Positions 7,551 through 16,530 of a stretch of DNA of 64,000 bases are shown here, one piece after another. How positions within the stretch are numbered: position 1 is the stretch's first letter; the number at the start of each line of letters is the position of its first letter. The position numbers were made by a program, and so were the translations under genes. The notes under the pieces were generated by a model, which had not been told where the DNA came from, searched no databases, and saw only the letters and a program-made list of their open reading frames with translations. This stretch comes from Nitrospirota bacterium (GTDB lineage Bacteria > Nitrospirota_A > Leptospirillia > Leptospirillales > Leptospirillaceae), in contig JAKBTR010000010.1 of the NCBI GenBank assembly GCA_021844275.1, positions 1 through 64,000 of the forward strand. Direction: 5' to 3'.

Positions 7551-9098
7551 TCACCTCTCTTGTTGGAAGTTGGTCCCTTCCGTATAGGGGCGAATCACCT
7601 CGACAATTTCATGGGGAGTGGAAAGGCCTCCGATGCGTTCGATCAAACGGGCAATCTCCTCTTCCCGGCAAGACTGGAACAGGGGCAGAACGACCACCTC
7701 TCCCGAACGGAAACGGATCTTCTCCCAACCCGCTTCAACAACATCGTCCGGAAAACGGCGGATGATGGCATGTCTTACCGGAGGCCGTCCTTGTCCGGGA
7801 GGGTGGGTGATCGCTTCCCGAACAGATTCTTCGCCGGTCAGACGCAACATCTCTCCGGATTCTTCAAGCGCATGGAAAAGGCCTTGGTCCGGATCGATGT
7901 TATGGTACTCCAGGTCCAGACTTTGCAGCCAGGGGTCATCCGGCGCAAGGGACTCCTCTTCCCGGAAACGGGAAAGCATCTCTGCTTTGGCGATCCAGTC
8001 GATCCGGTCCGAGAGGCTTGAAGGTTCTTTCCTGAACTGATCAATCGCCTCTCTCCATCCGGACAGGATCCACCGCTCTTCGGGGTCCAGGTTCAAATCC
8101 CGTTTCTCCAGCGCATCCGAGTAATATTCAAGAATATCAAGGGCCGTCCATTGTCTGTCCCGAAGACGAAGCAACGGCTGGTCCCGAAGCCCCTTCGATA
8201 CCTGGCGAATCGATTCCACGGGATCTTCCAGTGCGATATCCGGACTCCAGCCCTCCAGAAGAAGGCCTTTCAGAACCAGTTTTGTCATCCCGAGTTTCAT
8301 GGCCGTCTGCCATTCCGACATGTTGGCATCCCCCAGAATCAGGTGAAGACGACGGAAATGATTCCGGTCTGCATGGGGTTCATCCCGACTGTTGACCAGA
8401 GGACGGCAATGCATCGTGTCAACACTGACAAGCGTCTCGATAAAATCGGCTCTCTGGGAGGCCTGATAACGGACATAACCCCTTTTTTCCGAAGATTCGT
8501 ATCCATACTTTCCCGCGCCCAGAAGAACCGTCCGGGCAACCAGAAATGGCACACAACACGTCACGATCCGGTCGAAAGGAATGGCCCGGGGAAGCAGATA
8601 GTTTTCATGACAGCCATAGCTGTGCCCATGATAGTCCGTGTTGTTCCGGTAAAGGGACAACCCGCCCTCTTTCCCGAGAGACCGCTCTCTTTCTTTTTTC
8701 GCAAGGAGGAGAATTTCAAGTCCCGCCCGGTCATAGCGCAACAGTTCCATGACGCTGGAGGATTCGGGAGTGGAAAACTCTGGATGGGTATGGTCGTTGT
8801 AAAACCGGCCCCCGTTGGACAGGATCCGGTCGCTTTTCATTTCATGAAAAGAAAAAAATCTCTTGTAGTCGCTCCTGGTGAAAGCCTTTTCTTCTTCATC
8901 CTGTGCCAGGTTGTCCACACGAAACCCCCTGGCGTCCAGGGACGGATCTTCTCCCTGGTAGAGCCAGCCGGTCAAATCGGCCGACTGATAAGAACGTACA
9001 AGCTCCATCGATTCGATCACGGGATCGGATTCCTGCAAATCGTTCCGGACGATCCCGTACTCGGTTTCGATCCCCATGACGATCGGAAAATCTGTCAT
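7551..9098 (-). CDS. dop: Dop-type depupylase (UBact removal)
   Basis: 515 residues, paralogue of PafA. It starts MTDFPIVMGIETEYGIV and has the Dop-type active-site strand RFYNDHTHPEFSTPE with the nucleophilic or activating aspartate. Dop removes Pup from substrates and, where the tag ends in Gln, deamidates it; here the tag already ends in Glu, so only removal of the tag should be required. An extra acidic insertion (about residues 48-72, GEDPSLDARGFRVDNL and on) corresponds in position to the Dop loop. The ATG overlaps the arc stop by four bases. Confidence 0.92.
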   Translation of the reverse strand: MTDFPIVMGIETEYGIVRNDLQESDPVIESMELVRSYQSADLTGWLYQGEDPSLDARGFRVDNLAQDEEEKAFTRSDYKRFFSFHEMKSDRILSNGGRFYNDHTHPEFSTPESSSVMELLRYDRAGLEILLLAKKERERSLGKEGGLSLYRNNTDYHGHSYGCHENYLLPRAIPFDRIVTCCVPFLVARTVLLGAGKYGYESSEKRGYVRYQASQRADFIETLVSVDTMHCRPLVNSRDEPHADRNHFRRLHLILGDANMSEWQTAMKLGMTKLVLKGLLLEGWSPDIALEDPVESIRQVSKGLRDQPLLRLRDRQWTALDILEYYSDALEKRDLNLDPEERWILSGWREAIDQFRKEPSSLSDRIDWIAKAEMLSRFREEESLAPDDPWLQSLDLEYHNIDPDQGLFHALEESGEMLRLTGEESVREAITHPPGQGRPPVRHAIIRRFPDDVVEAGWEKIRFRSGEVVVLPLFQSCREEEIARLIERIGGLSTPHEIVEVIRPYTEGTNFQQER

Positions 9099-10822
9099 TC
9101 GATAGCCCGGCGCTCGAGAACCTTTCTCTCGCGGTTGCTGCTGTCGAACTTCTTCAGATCCACGACATCCCGCTGGCGCAAATCCAGAAGCGACATCCAG
9201 TCTTCGGCCCCTTCAGTCGCCGGAACAATATCTCCTTCGAGAAACTCGTCTTCTGTCGCAGAAAAAAGATCGGACAGGGAGACCCCTCCGACATCTTTGC
9301 CCGCTGCTTCCATCTCCCGCAGAAGAGCCTTTTCCTTCGCCCGGTCGACAATCGAAGCCAGAAGAGCCCCGCTTGCCAAATCCGAGCGGTAAAGGATTTC
9401 CCTTCTTCCGCTGCGCAGAACGACTTCCAGGACAGCATTGGATTCCGTACGTGCATAAAGCTTGTCCAGAAACTTCTCGACCAGATCTTCCCGGGCCCGC
9501 TCTTCCGGATCTTCTCCCGTCACCCTTTCGATCGGAATTTCTGCTGTCAGATAGAGGCGGACGATCTCTTCCGCTGCCTGGCGATCCGGACGCATGACCC
9601 GAATCTTTCGATCAATCCGGCCAGGACGCAAGATGGCGGGATCGATCATTTCCGGACGGTTGGTCGCCAGAATGACCATGAATCCGTTTGGCCCTGACAT
9701 ACCGTCCATCTCCGCACAAAACATGGGAACCAGAGTGTTATGGATATTGAAAGAACGGATCGAACGGCGTGTTCCGAGAATCGCTTCGGCCTCATCGATA
9801 AAAAGAACCGGAAAGTCTCCTCTTTTTCGGGCTTCCCGGCCCTGTTCAAAAAGCTCCCGGACGATCCGTTCGGACTCTCCCAGCCACATATTGAAAATTT
9901 CCGGTCCCTTGATGTGGAAAAAAACTCCCTTGACCGGACGGCCTTCCATCGCTTCCATTTCTTTTGCGAGTTGATGGGCCGTGGCTTTTCCGATCAGGGT
10001 CTTTCCGCACCCCGGAGGTCCGTGCAGAAGGAATCCTTTTGGAGAACGGAACCGGTACCGGGTATAAAGATCCTGATGCAGAAAAGGATTCAGGATCGCC
10101 TTGCGGATTTCCTCGATGGCTTTTTTTTGCCCCCCCACATCCTTCCAGGAAACATCGGGAACTTCCTCCAGAAGATGGCTCTCCTGGCGTCCTCCAAGAT
10201 ATTCCACCGCAAGGCGGGACGTGTTGTCGAGACGAAGGGAATCCCCGGGCAAGACCACTGTTTCGTTCAGGGATGCCGCGCGACCCACGACAGCCGCCGG
10301 AGCCCCTGCGACATTTTTATCGCCCCCGATTTCCAGACGGCCGTCCGGAAGAACCTTGCTGACCTGAACAACCGTTCCGAAAGGATCCGCCGTTTCCGTC
10401 CCGACGATCGAAAGAGCCTCGTTCAGTCGGACCCGCTGACCGGTTTCGAGTGCGTCCGGACCAATGCGGGGATCGATCTGACAGAAATAATCGGAGCCGC
10501 CCACCGCAATCCACCCCAGCCCTTCTTCCGTCTTTCCCAGCAGGGTTCCCATCCGGAAGGCCGGACTGCTCAGCTTCTCCAGAACCTCTTCCATTTTCTC
10601 GCGCTCCTGGGCGCAACGGGCCCAGTCCGAGGTCAGGTCGAAAATTCGCTTTTTCAGACGGTACAAGTCTTTTCTGAGATCATCCGATGAAACGTCATGG
10701 GATATCTGGTCGAGGAGAGCCGCCAGTTCCCGGACGCGTAGATCTATGGCATCCGCATTTCCGGAGGCGTCTTTCGGAGATGGCTGTTCATTTTTTGGAT
10801 CAGGATTGCGGTGGTCGCTCAT
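9095..10822 (-). CDS. arc: Proteasome-activating AAA ATPase (ARC/Mpa)
   Basis: 575 residues: N-terminal coiled coil (about 28-90) that in Mpa captures Pup, OB-fold region (about 90-210), then an AAA+ domain with Walker A GPPGCGKT at 268-275, Walker B VLFIDEAEAILG, and arginine fingers in LRPGRIDRKI. It should recognise UBact-tagged proteins, unfold them and feed the PrcAB barrel. The C-terminus reads NRERKVLERRAIE and lacks the QYL ending with which Mycobacterium Mpa opens the proteasome gate. First gene of the operon, with a promoter 97 bp or more upstream. Confidence 0.93.
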   Translation of the reverse strand: MSDHRNPDPKNEQPSPKDASGNADAIDLRVRELAALLDQISHDVSSDDLRKDLYRLKKRIFDLTSDWARCAQEREKMEEVLEKLSSPAFRMGTLLGKTEEGLGWIAVGGSDYFCQIDPRIGPDALETGQRVRLNEALSIVGTETADPFGTVVQVSKVLPDGRLEIGGDKNVAGAPAAVVGRAASLNETVVLPGDSLRLDNTSRLAVEYLGGRQESHLLEEVPDVSWKDVGGQKKAIEEIRKAILNPFLHQDLYTRYRFRSPKGFLLHGPPGCGKTLIGKATAHQLAKEMEAMEGRPVKGVFFHIKGPEIFNMWLGESERIVRELFEQGREARKRGDFPVLFIDEAEAILGTRRSIRSFNIHNTLVPMFCAEMDGMSGPNGFMVILATNRPEMIDPAILRPGRIDRKIRVMRPDRQAAEEIVRLYLTAEIPIERVTGEDPEERAREDLVEKFLDKLYARTESNAVLEVVLRSGRREILYRSDLASGALLASIVDRAKEKALLREMEAAGKDVGGVSLSDLFSATEDEFLEGDIVPATEGAEDWMSLLDLRQRDVVDLKKFDSSNRERKVLERRAIE

Positions 10823-10918
10823 AGGTCTGATCGCTCCCGTCGGGAGATAGGGTGAGTCCCGGTTGGTCCGTACCCTCGGGATCCGGCAAAATATTTGTTT
10901 TGGATCCGTCCTAGAAAA

Positions 10919-10947
10919 AGTCTAAAACCAGAGCCCATCCCTGTCAA
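10919..10947 (-). promoter_or_regulatory. Sigma-70-type promoter for the UBact-proteasome operon
   Basis: On the minus strand TTGACA (10942-10947) is followed after 17 bases by TAGACT (10919-10924), matching consensus in 6/6 and 4/6 positions. It lies in the only gap ahead of arc (10823-10971). Between it and arc a GGATC...GATCC inverted repeat with inner CAAAA/TTTTG arms (about 10879-10907) could form a leader hairpin or operator. Confidence 0.6.
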
Positions 10948-10971
10948 ATCAGGAAGAATGCCGCCAACGCA

Positions 10972-12072
10972 TCAGGTTGTCCCGGGAGAACAACCGAAGT
11001 ATTTGCTGAGCTTGAGGGCCTGGCGACTGTAGTTCGAGCCAATTTCCGCACCATACGGGTGAAGGGGAGGACTCTCCATCCATTCGAAGCGAAGACGAAA
11101 AATCTTCTGTCCGTCCACAACTCGGAAAGGGACGTCATGGGGACGAATCTCAAGGACGGCTCTCGCCCCTTCCTCTACCAGACCGAAGCCCGGGTCGAAG
11201 AATCCCGCATAATGGGTTCTGAGTTCCCCGGACTGGGCATCGAACTCGACCATTTCGCCGGCCATGTCCGATGGAATACGGATCTTGGCACGTGAAGCAA
11301 AAAGGTAGAAGGACTCCGGCTCGAGAATGAGATCGCCGGAGGATGGTCGACCGATCGGTTCCCAAAAAGGGTCCGCAGGATTTCCGGAAGGACTGGTCAG
11401 ATCCAGAACCCGGGTGTTCGGACGCGCCTTGTAACCGACAATCGGCTCAAAAGACAGATCCACACCCAGTGAAACTCCATCCCGGAACTCTTCCATCTCC
11501 TCCATTTTTTTCCGATCGTACCAGAAGAGCTGAAATTTCCTGTGACGGTCCACGAGCTCCGAATCCGTCAGAATGCGCCTGTTCTCGAAAAGCCGGAGCT
11601 GGGACAAAGAAAGGCCCGGCCTCACTTTCAACGGAAAAGAGCGTGAGAAAACTTCCAGGTAGAGAGGTCCCTCATACCCTGGAGGAACATCGTCGAACCG
11701 GTGAGTCCTCTCTGTCAGCACCCGGGTAAAGACATCAACCCTTCCCGTCGAGCTTTTCGGATTGGCCTTGCCCTCGATTCCCGGAGGAAGACAAAGATGC
11801 TCCGCCAGCGGAATAAGATAGACGGCCCCTTTCTCGAGATACGGGTGGGTTTCGAGATCGACAGGATAGAGAGAAAGTTCCGGCAGAAGGCGTGAAACGC
11901 TGTCACCCTGAGGAAGAAAACTCGAACGAATCCGGTAAGCCGTTTCCCCGAGAGCAAGGTCCAGCGAGGCCGGCTGGACACGGGAAGACAGCGCATCCCG
12001 ACCTTCGAACCTGTCGATTATCGCACCCGAGCTGATCAGCCGGGAGATCTGGACATCGCTTAATGTTCCCAA
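10972..12072 (-). CDS. dcd: 2'-deoxycytidine 5'-triphosphate deaminase, double-length form
   Basis: 366 residues, roughly twice the usual Dcd length, as in the tandem-domain enzymes of some alphaproteobacteria. The first half has SRVQPASLDLALG and GIEGKANPKSSTGR, the latter with the Ser-Ser-x-Gly-Arg nucleotide-binding site; the second half repeats the fold with LILEPESFYLFASRAKIRIP and GFFDPGFG. Deaminates dCTP to dUTP for thymidylate synthesis. The start appears to be TTG at 12072, thirteen bases inside the end of bluB, with a weak AGAAGAG site. Confidence 0.85.
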   Translation of the reverse strand: MGTLSDVQISRLISSGAIIDRFEGRDALSSRVQPASLDLALGETAYRIRSSFLPQGDSVSRLLPELSLYPVDLETHPYLEKGAVYLIPLAEHLCLPPGIEGKANPKSSTGRVDVFTRVLTERTHRFDDVPPGYEGPLYLEVFSRSFPLKVRPGLSLSQLRLFENRRILTDSELVDRHRKFQLFWYDRKKMEEMEEFRDGVSLGVDLSFEPIVGYKARPNTRVLDLTSPSGNPADPFWEPIGRPSSGDLILEPESFYLFASRAKIRIPSDMAGEMVEFDAQSGELRTHYAGFFDPGFGLVEEGARAVLEIRPHDVPFRVVDGQKIFRLRFEWMESPPLHPYGAEIGSNYSRQALKLSKYFGCSPGTT

Positions 12073-12809
12073 TGAAACTCTTCTGGCTCATCCAGCCTGG
12101 CACTCAAATCGGCCCAGAAATCCCCACTCCTGTTCTCCCAGCTGTCCACCGCCACCAGGTGGGACAATCGTTGCCTGTAAGCCCAGTCTTCCGTCTCCAG
12201 CATCGGACGGGAAGGAAATTCGCTGACGTAACCCAGGCACAAAAGACCGATCGGACGGATGTGGAACGGAAGCTTGAGAGCGTTCTGGATATCCCCTTTG
12301 CGGAAGATCGTGACCCACCCCATGCCGATCCCTTCCGCCCGAGCTGCAAGCCACATGTTCATGATGCCGCAGGAAGCGCTGTAGAGGTCCGTGTCCGGAT
12401 CGGACAGACGGCCCAGAACATGTGGACCGTCGCGGGACGGATCAATGGTGACGGCGATGACAACCGGAGCCTCCAGGATGGCTTCGACCTTCAGGGACAG
12501 GAATTTCTCCGCACGTGGGGATTCAAAGATGATGGAAGCCGCATGTCTTTCCTTGTCGACAGCGTGTTTCAGAACAGAACGCACTTCCTGGTCACGGATC
12601 ACGATAAAATTCCAGGGCTGCATGAATCCGACGGAAGGAGCGTGGTGGGCCGCTTTCAGAAGGCGGGCCAAAACTTCCGGAGCGACAGGATCCGGCAAAA
12701 ATTCCTTTCGAATATCACGGCGGGTGTATATCGCATGATATACACCCCGCCTTTCCTCTTCCGGAAAGGAATAGTCCGGATGGACCGCCTGCCGATCGAT
12801 TTTCTCCAT
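12060..12809 (-). CDS. bluB: 5,6-dimethylbenzimidazole synthase BluB (nitroreductase fold)
   Basis: 249 residues. The block AAHHAPSVGFMQPWNFIVI and the segment AEGIGMGWVTIF are characteristic of BluB, which splits reduced FMN with oxygen to make the lower ligand of vitamin B12. The ATG at 12809 has AAGGAGGT upstream and is preferred to a TTG nine codons earlier that touches the kamA stop. No other cobalamin genes are in the window except the shared precorrin-2 step in cobA-hemD. The C-terminal 50 residues (rich in Trp, Asp, Glu) are longer than a plain nitroreductase. Confidence 0.88.
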   Translation of the reverse strand: MEKIDRQAVHPDYSFPEEERRGVYHAIYTRRDIRKEFLPDPVAPEVLARLLKAAHHAPSVGFMQPWNFIVIRDQEVRSVLKHAVDKERHAASIIFESPRAEKFLSLKVEAILEAPVVIAVTIDPSRDGPHVLGRLSDPDTDLYSASCGIMNMWLAARAEGIGMGWVTIFRKGDIQNALKLPFHIRPIGLLCLGYVSEFPSRPMLETEDWAYRQRLSHLVAVDSWENRSGDFWADLSARLDEPEEFHWEH

Positions 12810-12832
12810 ACCACCTCCTTCGGACTTTCGGA

Positions 12833-13984
12833 TCAAGGCCTTCCGAGACCTTTACCGTTTCGCTCTCCCACCGTTCCGACACCGGAAGCCGGAAGTTTCC
12901 CTTCATTTGCTCCCGTAACCGGATCGTCCGACGGAGAAGCATCCGGGTAAGTGTACACGTTACCTTCGTAATTTCGAAGGACCACATCCCCATCTTCCAT
13001 CGAGACCAGATAATCGGGTGGAAGAATCGGCACCTTCCCTCCACCTCCGGGAGCGTCTATGACGAAATGAGGGATCGCCATCCCGGAGGTGTGTCCCTGC
13101 AACTCCTTCATGATCCGGATTCCGGTCGAGACTGGCGTCCGGAAATGGTTGGCTCCTCTGGTGATATCGGCCTGGTAGAGATAGTAGGGCTTGACCCGGA
13201 TGGTCAGAAGTTTCTGGAAAAGCTTCTTGAGGACTCCTGCATCGTCGTTCACGCCCTTCATCAGGACCGTCTGGCATCCGAGAGGGATGCCCGCGTCAGC
13301 CAGCATGTTGCAGGCCAGAGACGACTCGGGAGTGATCTCGTCCGGGTGGTTGAAATGGAGATTCATGAAAAGAGGGTGATATTTTTTCAACACGGTACAG
13401 AGTTCCGGCGTAACCCGCTGGGGAAGGGAGGAAGGAACGCGGGTTCCGATCCGGATAACTTCAAGATGGGGAATTTTGCGCAAACCGGAAAGAATGAATT
13501 CAAGGTAATCGTCCTTCAGCATCAGGGGATCTCCTCCCGAAAGGATCACGTCTCGCACTTCGGGATGTGTCCGGATATATTCGATCCCCTCTTCCACCTC
13601 GCTTCGGGTCACCACCCCTTCGGGCGTTCCGATCATCCGTTTCCGGGTGCAATACCGGCAGTAGATGGGGCACTGGTTTGTGACGAGAAACAGAACCCGA
13701 TCCGGATAACGGTGGACGATCGCTGGCACGGGACTGTCGGAGTCCTCTCCCAGCGGATCGACAGGGCTATCGAAGTCGAGCACTTCCTCCGGGTCCGGAA
13801 TGACCTGTCGACCGATCGGACCCTCCGGGTCGGCGATCAGAGAACGGTAGTACGCATTGATCCTTACGGGAAAGGTTTTCTCCACATCCCCTTGCCCCAC
13901 ACCCTCCTTGGTGGATCTCCATTCGGAAGGGATCTGGCTGGAACGGTTGATTCCGTCCACAAGAAGCTGTTGCCACTCTTCCAT
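12833..13984 (-). CDS. kamA: Lysine 2,3-aminomutase-family radical SAM enzyme
   Basis: 383 residues. The radical SAM cluster motif is CPIYCRYCTRKR, followed by ILSGGDPLML and, near the C-terminus, FVIDAPGGGGKVP, all typical of the KamA family that moves an amino group with pyridoxal phosphate and SAM. It may make beta-lysine for osmoprotection or act in elongation factor P modification (EpmB-type); no acetyltransferase ablB or efp gene adjoins to decide. AGGA lies nine bases before the ATG. The tail after about residue 350 is low-complexity and probably flexible. Confidence 0.85.
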   Translation of the reverse strand: MEEWQQLLVDGINRSSQIPSEWRSTKEGVGQGDVEKTFPVRINAYYRSLIADPEGPIGRQVIPDPEEVLDFDSPVDPLGEDSDSPVPAIVHRYPDRVLFLVTNQCPIYCRYCTRKRMIGTPEGVVTRSEVEEGIEYIRTHPEVRDVILSGGDPLMLKDDYLEFILSGLRKIPHLEVIRIGTRVPSSLPQRVTPELCTVLKKYHPLFMNLHFNHPDEITPESSLACNMLADAGIPLGCQTVLMKGVNDDAGVLKKLFQKLLTIRVKPYYLYQADITRGANHFRTPVSTGIRIMKELQGHTSGMAIPHFVIDAPGGGGKVPILPPDYLVSMEDGDVVLRNYEGNVYTYPDASPSDDPVTGANEGKLPASGVGTVGERNGKGLGRP

Positions 13985-14009
13985 TCATATATCCTGTTCT
14001 GTATGTTTT

Positions 14010-15467
14010 TCAGTCCGGAGTGATAACCCCCTCGTCTTTTTCAACAGACGAAAGGGAATGGTCAGGGTATGCAGCCGGGAAAAGGATTGAGTCCACCATC
14101 CCATGGATGATTTTCTTGTCCATCGGCACAGCGGTTGCCAAGATCCCGCTCATCCAGGCAGTCTGTCCCACAACGAAATAATAGGGACAGGCTCGCACCC
14201 TCATTTTTTCCTCTGTCGGCAATCCGGTCGAAGGATCCCAGGAAGGACAGGGAACAGCAGACGTTTTCAAAAATGGTTGCAAGACATGGGGCGAGCTGAA
14301 AAAGGCCGAAAAAGCATGGTCGAGCGCCTTCTGCCACTCTTCTTCCGGAAGATCGTGGCCAACGACCACCCCTCGGCTGCCCCATGCCAACGGTGAAAAT
14401 CCTGATGGTTTAATGATGAGGTGTCGCTCTTTTTGAGTCAACATCCTCAGATCGGAGAAATCCCAAAGTCTCCGGTCAGCGATGACAAGATCGGGGACAA
14501 CAGCCGAAGACGGAACCGGACGGGGATCCAGGACCCAAGTCCAAGGAATCAGCATGTCGAGCATCGCAAACAGATCCGGAGGCAACCTCGACTCCCAGAA
14601 AGGACGAAGTCTTGGACTTTTAAAGAGTGCAAGACCGGCCTTTTCTTCCAGCCAGGGTTTGAAAGGGGGCGTAACCTTGACCTTTCCCCCTTTCGCAAAA
14701 TAAAGAAGAATGTCCGACTTCGGAATATTCGGCAGATCGAAGAGCTCGAAAAAACGGTAAACGACGGAGATCCGTTGATCTTTCCCGTCCTGGCCCCGAC
14801 AGAACAGACCCGCCTCGTCAAAACGGATTTCATGCGGATGGAGGCAAACAGCCGGGAAGTGTGTCTCCGAGAGGCATCGGGCCAAAAAAACCATTTCGTG
14901 CCAATAGTCTTTGGACTCTTCCGAAACAACAATCGCAAGTTTCGGGAGAGGATCGAGCGACCGGATCATGGCCGCAAAGCCCTCCAGGATCCCTTGGGCA
15001 TTTCCCCAGATCCCGGTTTTTCCATGATCCTGCAGGATACGGGAAATCTTCAGAAGAATTCCCATGCCCCCTGGAACAGAATCCATTTCGGTCAGCTTCG
15101 GTCCCGAAGGGGTCAGGAGAAGATCCGGACGAAGCACCCGGGGAAGATCCTTGCGGAACCTCTTCGCACGGGCAAATTGCAAAAGAGATTCCGGCTTGCC
15201 CGCGTCGAGGATTTCATGGACGAACGAATAGGGAGAACCGGGTTCGAGAGACCAAAAATAAAGAGCGTCGAGCTCCCGATAAAACGCGAGCATCGCTTCG
15301 CCCAGGAGAACAAGCAGCTTCTCATCGCATCCCGGCAAAGGAACAGGCTCGCGAGGAAGACGGAACGGTTTTGAAAATACGCCATCGCGCATCAGCGCGC
15401 GTCGGGAATCCGGCCGGGACATAGCTTCCGGGGAGTCTTCATGTGGGCAGAGGAGGGATTCAACCAT
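14010..15467 (-). CDS. Uncharacterised 485-aa protein with ATP-grasp-like features
   Basis: No family is recognised with confidence. A segment KLTEMDSVPGGMG and another reading LIIKPSGFSPLAWGSRGVVVG resemble the acidic metal-binding strand and the lysine plus glycine-rich loop of ATP-grasp enzymes, in an unusual order. The C-terminal part contains SGILATAVPMDKKIIHGM. No signal peptide or membrane helix is present. It lies 25 bp upstream of kamA on the same strand and may share its transcript. The start is uncertain: ATG at 15467 lacks a clear ribosome-binding site, and ATG at 15422 is an alternative. Confidence 0.65.
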   Translation of the reverse strand: MVESLLCPHEDSPEAMSRPDSRRALMRDGVFSKPFRLPREPVPLPGCDEKLLVLLGEAMLAFYRELDALYFWSLEPGSPYSFVHEILDAGKPESLLQFARAKRFRKDLPRVLRPDLLLTPSGPKLTEMDSVPGGMGILLKISRILQDHGKTGIWGNAQGILEGFAAMIRSLDPLPKLAIVVSEESKDYWHEMVFLARCLSETHFPAVCLHPHEIRFDEAGLFCRGQDGKDQRISVVYRFFELFDLPNIPKSDILLYFAKGGKVKVTPPFKPWLEEKAGLALFKSPRLRPFWESRLPPDLFAMLDMLIPWTWVLDPRPVPSSAVVPDLVIADRRLWDFSDLRMLTQKERHLIIKPSGFSPLAWGSRGVVVGHDLPEEEWQKALDHAFSAFFSSPHVLQPFLKTSAVPCPSWDPSTGLPTEEKMRVRACPYYFVVGQTAWMSGILATAVPMDKKIIHGMVDSILFPAAYPDHSLSSVEKDEGVITPD

Positions 15468-15510
15468 GGCCCATTCTAGCCCAAGGTCTTCGACAGCGGC
15501 AAGAAGCCAA

Positions 15511-15540
15511 TTCCGTTCTTTTTAACTCTAATGTTATAAT
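15511..15540 (+). promoter_or_regulatory. Extended -10 promoter of the tetrapyrrole gene run
   Basis: TG-T-TATAAT at 15532-15540 forms an extended -10 element; a weak -35 (TTCCGT, 15511-15516) lies 18 bases upstream. It is the first promoter-like sequence upstream of the hemX/ccsA-like gene and lies just beyond the 5' end of the divergent 485-aa gene. Confidence 0.5.
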
Positions 15541-15633
15541 GCCAGAATTGAAGAGTGCGAAAACTTCTCTGCCGGACGCAGATCCTTCAGGCCCCCATCC
15601 GGACGATCACACAACAAGCGCAAGGAGAATCCT

Positions 15634-16461
15634 CTGACGTTCCTGGACGTTCTGCTTCTCAAAATCGCAGCCGGCTTTTATCTCGGGGCATTCGTCCTCC
15701 TCCTCTGGGATCTCATGAGCAGCCGCCACAAAGCCGTTCCCTGGGCAGGAATTACCGCCGGAGTCGGAGGCGCCCTGCTACATACCCTCTCCCTCTTTAT
15801 TCTTTTTACCTTGAGAGGACACTTCACCCTCATCTCCCTCAAAGAGGCCGTGTCTTTTTTCTCCTGGGCGCTGGTCATTGTGTTTCTGATTCTGGAGCAT
15901 CAGCGAAAAGCGCATATTCTGGGAATCGTCGTTTTTCCTGTCTCGTTCTTGAGTCTCCTTTTCGTCCTGGGCGTCTCAACCGATCCCTCGTTTCTCCAAA
16001 GTCCGACAACCAGCATCCTGATCTCCCTCCATTCGGTGCTCATCGATCTCGGACTGGCGTCTGCGGCCCTCGCCTTTTTCGTCTCCTGCTTTTACCTCAC
16101 TCTCGACATGTTCCTGCGCAGAAAAATATTCAACTTTTTCTTTAACAAGTTGCCGTCTCTGGAGTTTTTGGACAGATTGAACCAGGAATTCAACGGTCTC
16201 GGATTTCTGTTCTTGACCCTTGGACTGATCTTTGTCATGATTTGGTCATACAGAACATACGCAACAATTTGGCCTTGGGGACAAAGAGGTTCGTGGGCCC
16301 TTCTGGTCTGGTTTCTGTATCTTGCGCTCGTTCTTTTGCGCCGGCGGAGGAATTTCCAGGGAAAACAGGCCGCCTATCTCTCGATAGCGGGATTTTTCCT
16401 CTTCGCGATGACGATCCTCGCGGTGAATCTTTACATGGGAGGCGGTCATTCCGTTTTCTGA
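15634..16461 (+). CDS. HemX/CcsA-type cytochrome c assembly membrane protein
   Basis: About 275 residues with eight predicted membrane helices; the C-terminal block includes TYATIWPWGQRGSWALLVWF, with the Trp-rich region of the CcsA/HemX family. Starting at the only in-frame ATG (15715) removes most of the first helix (LLLKIAAGFYLGAFVLLLWD). A CTG at 15634 has AAGGAG six bases upstream and restores that helix, so CTG is the proposed start. It lies before hemA, where hemX commonly sits, and probably supports haem delivery or glutamyl-tRNA reductase stability. Confidence 0.75.
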   Translation: MTFLDVLLLKIAAGFYLGAFVLLLWDLMSSRHKAVPWAGITAGVGGALLHTLSLFILFTLRGHFTLISLKEAVSFFSWALVIVFLILEHQRKAHILGIVVFPVSFLSLLFVLGVSTDPSFLQSPTTSILISLHSVLIDLGLASAALAFFVSCFYLTLDMFLRRKIFNFFFNKLPSLEFLDRLNQEFNGLGFLFLTLGLIFVMIWSYRTYATIWPWGQRGSWALLVWFLYLALVLLRRRRNFQGKQAAYLSIAGFFLFAMTILAVNLYMGGGHSVF

Positions 16462-16530
16462 ATTCACCATCATCAACCTGTCATCGATTCGAAAAAAGAC
16501 GACCGTCATGACCGACAGGGAGGATGCCTT

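Noticed and set aside
8151..9392. 413-codon plus-strand frame across dop and arc
   Set aside because: Antisense shadow of two well-identified proteasome-system genes.
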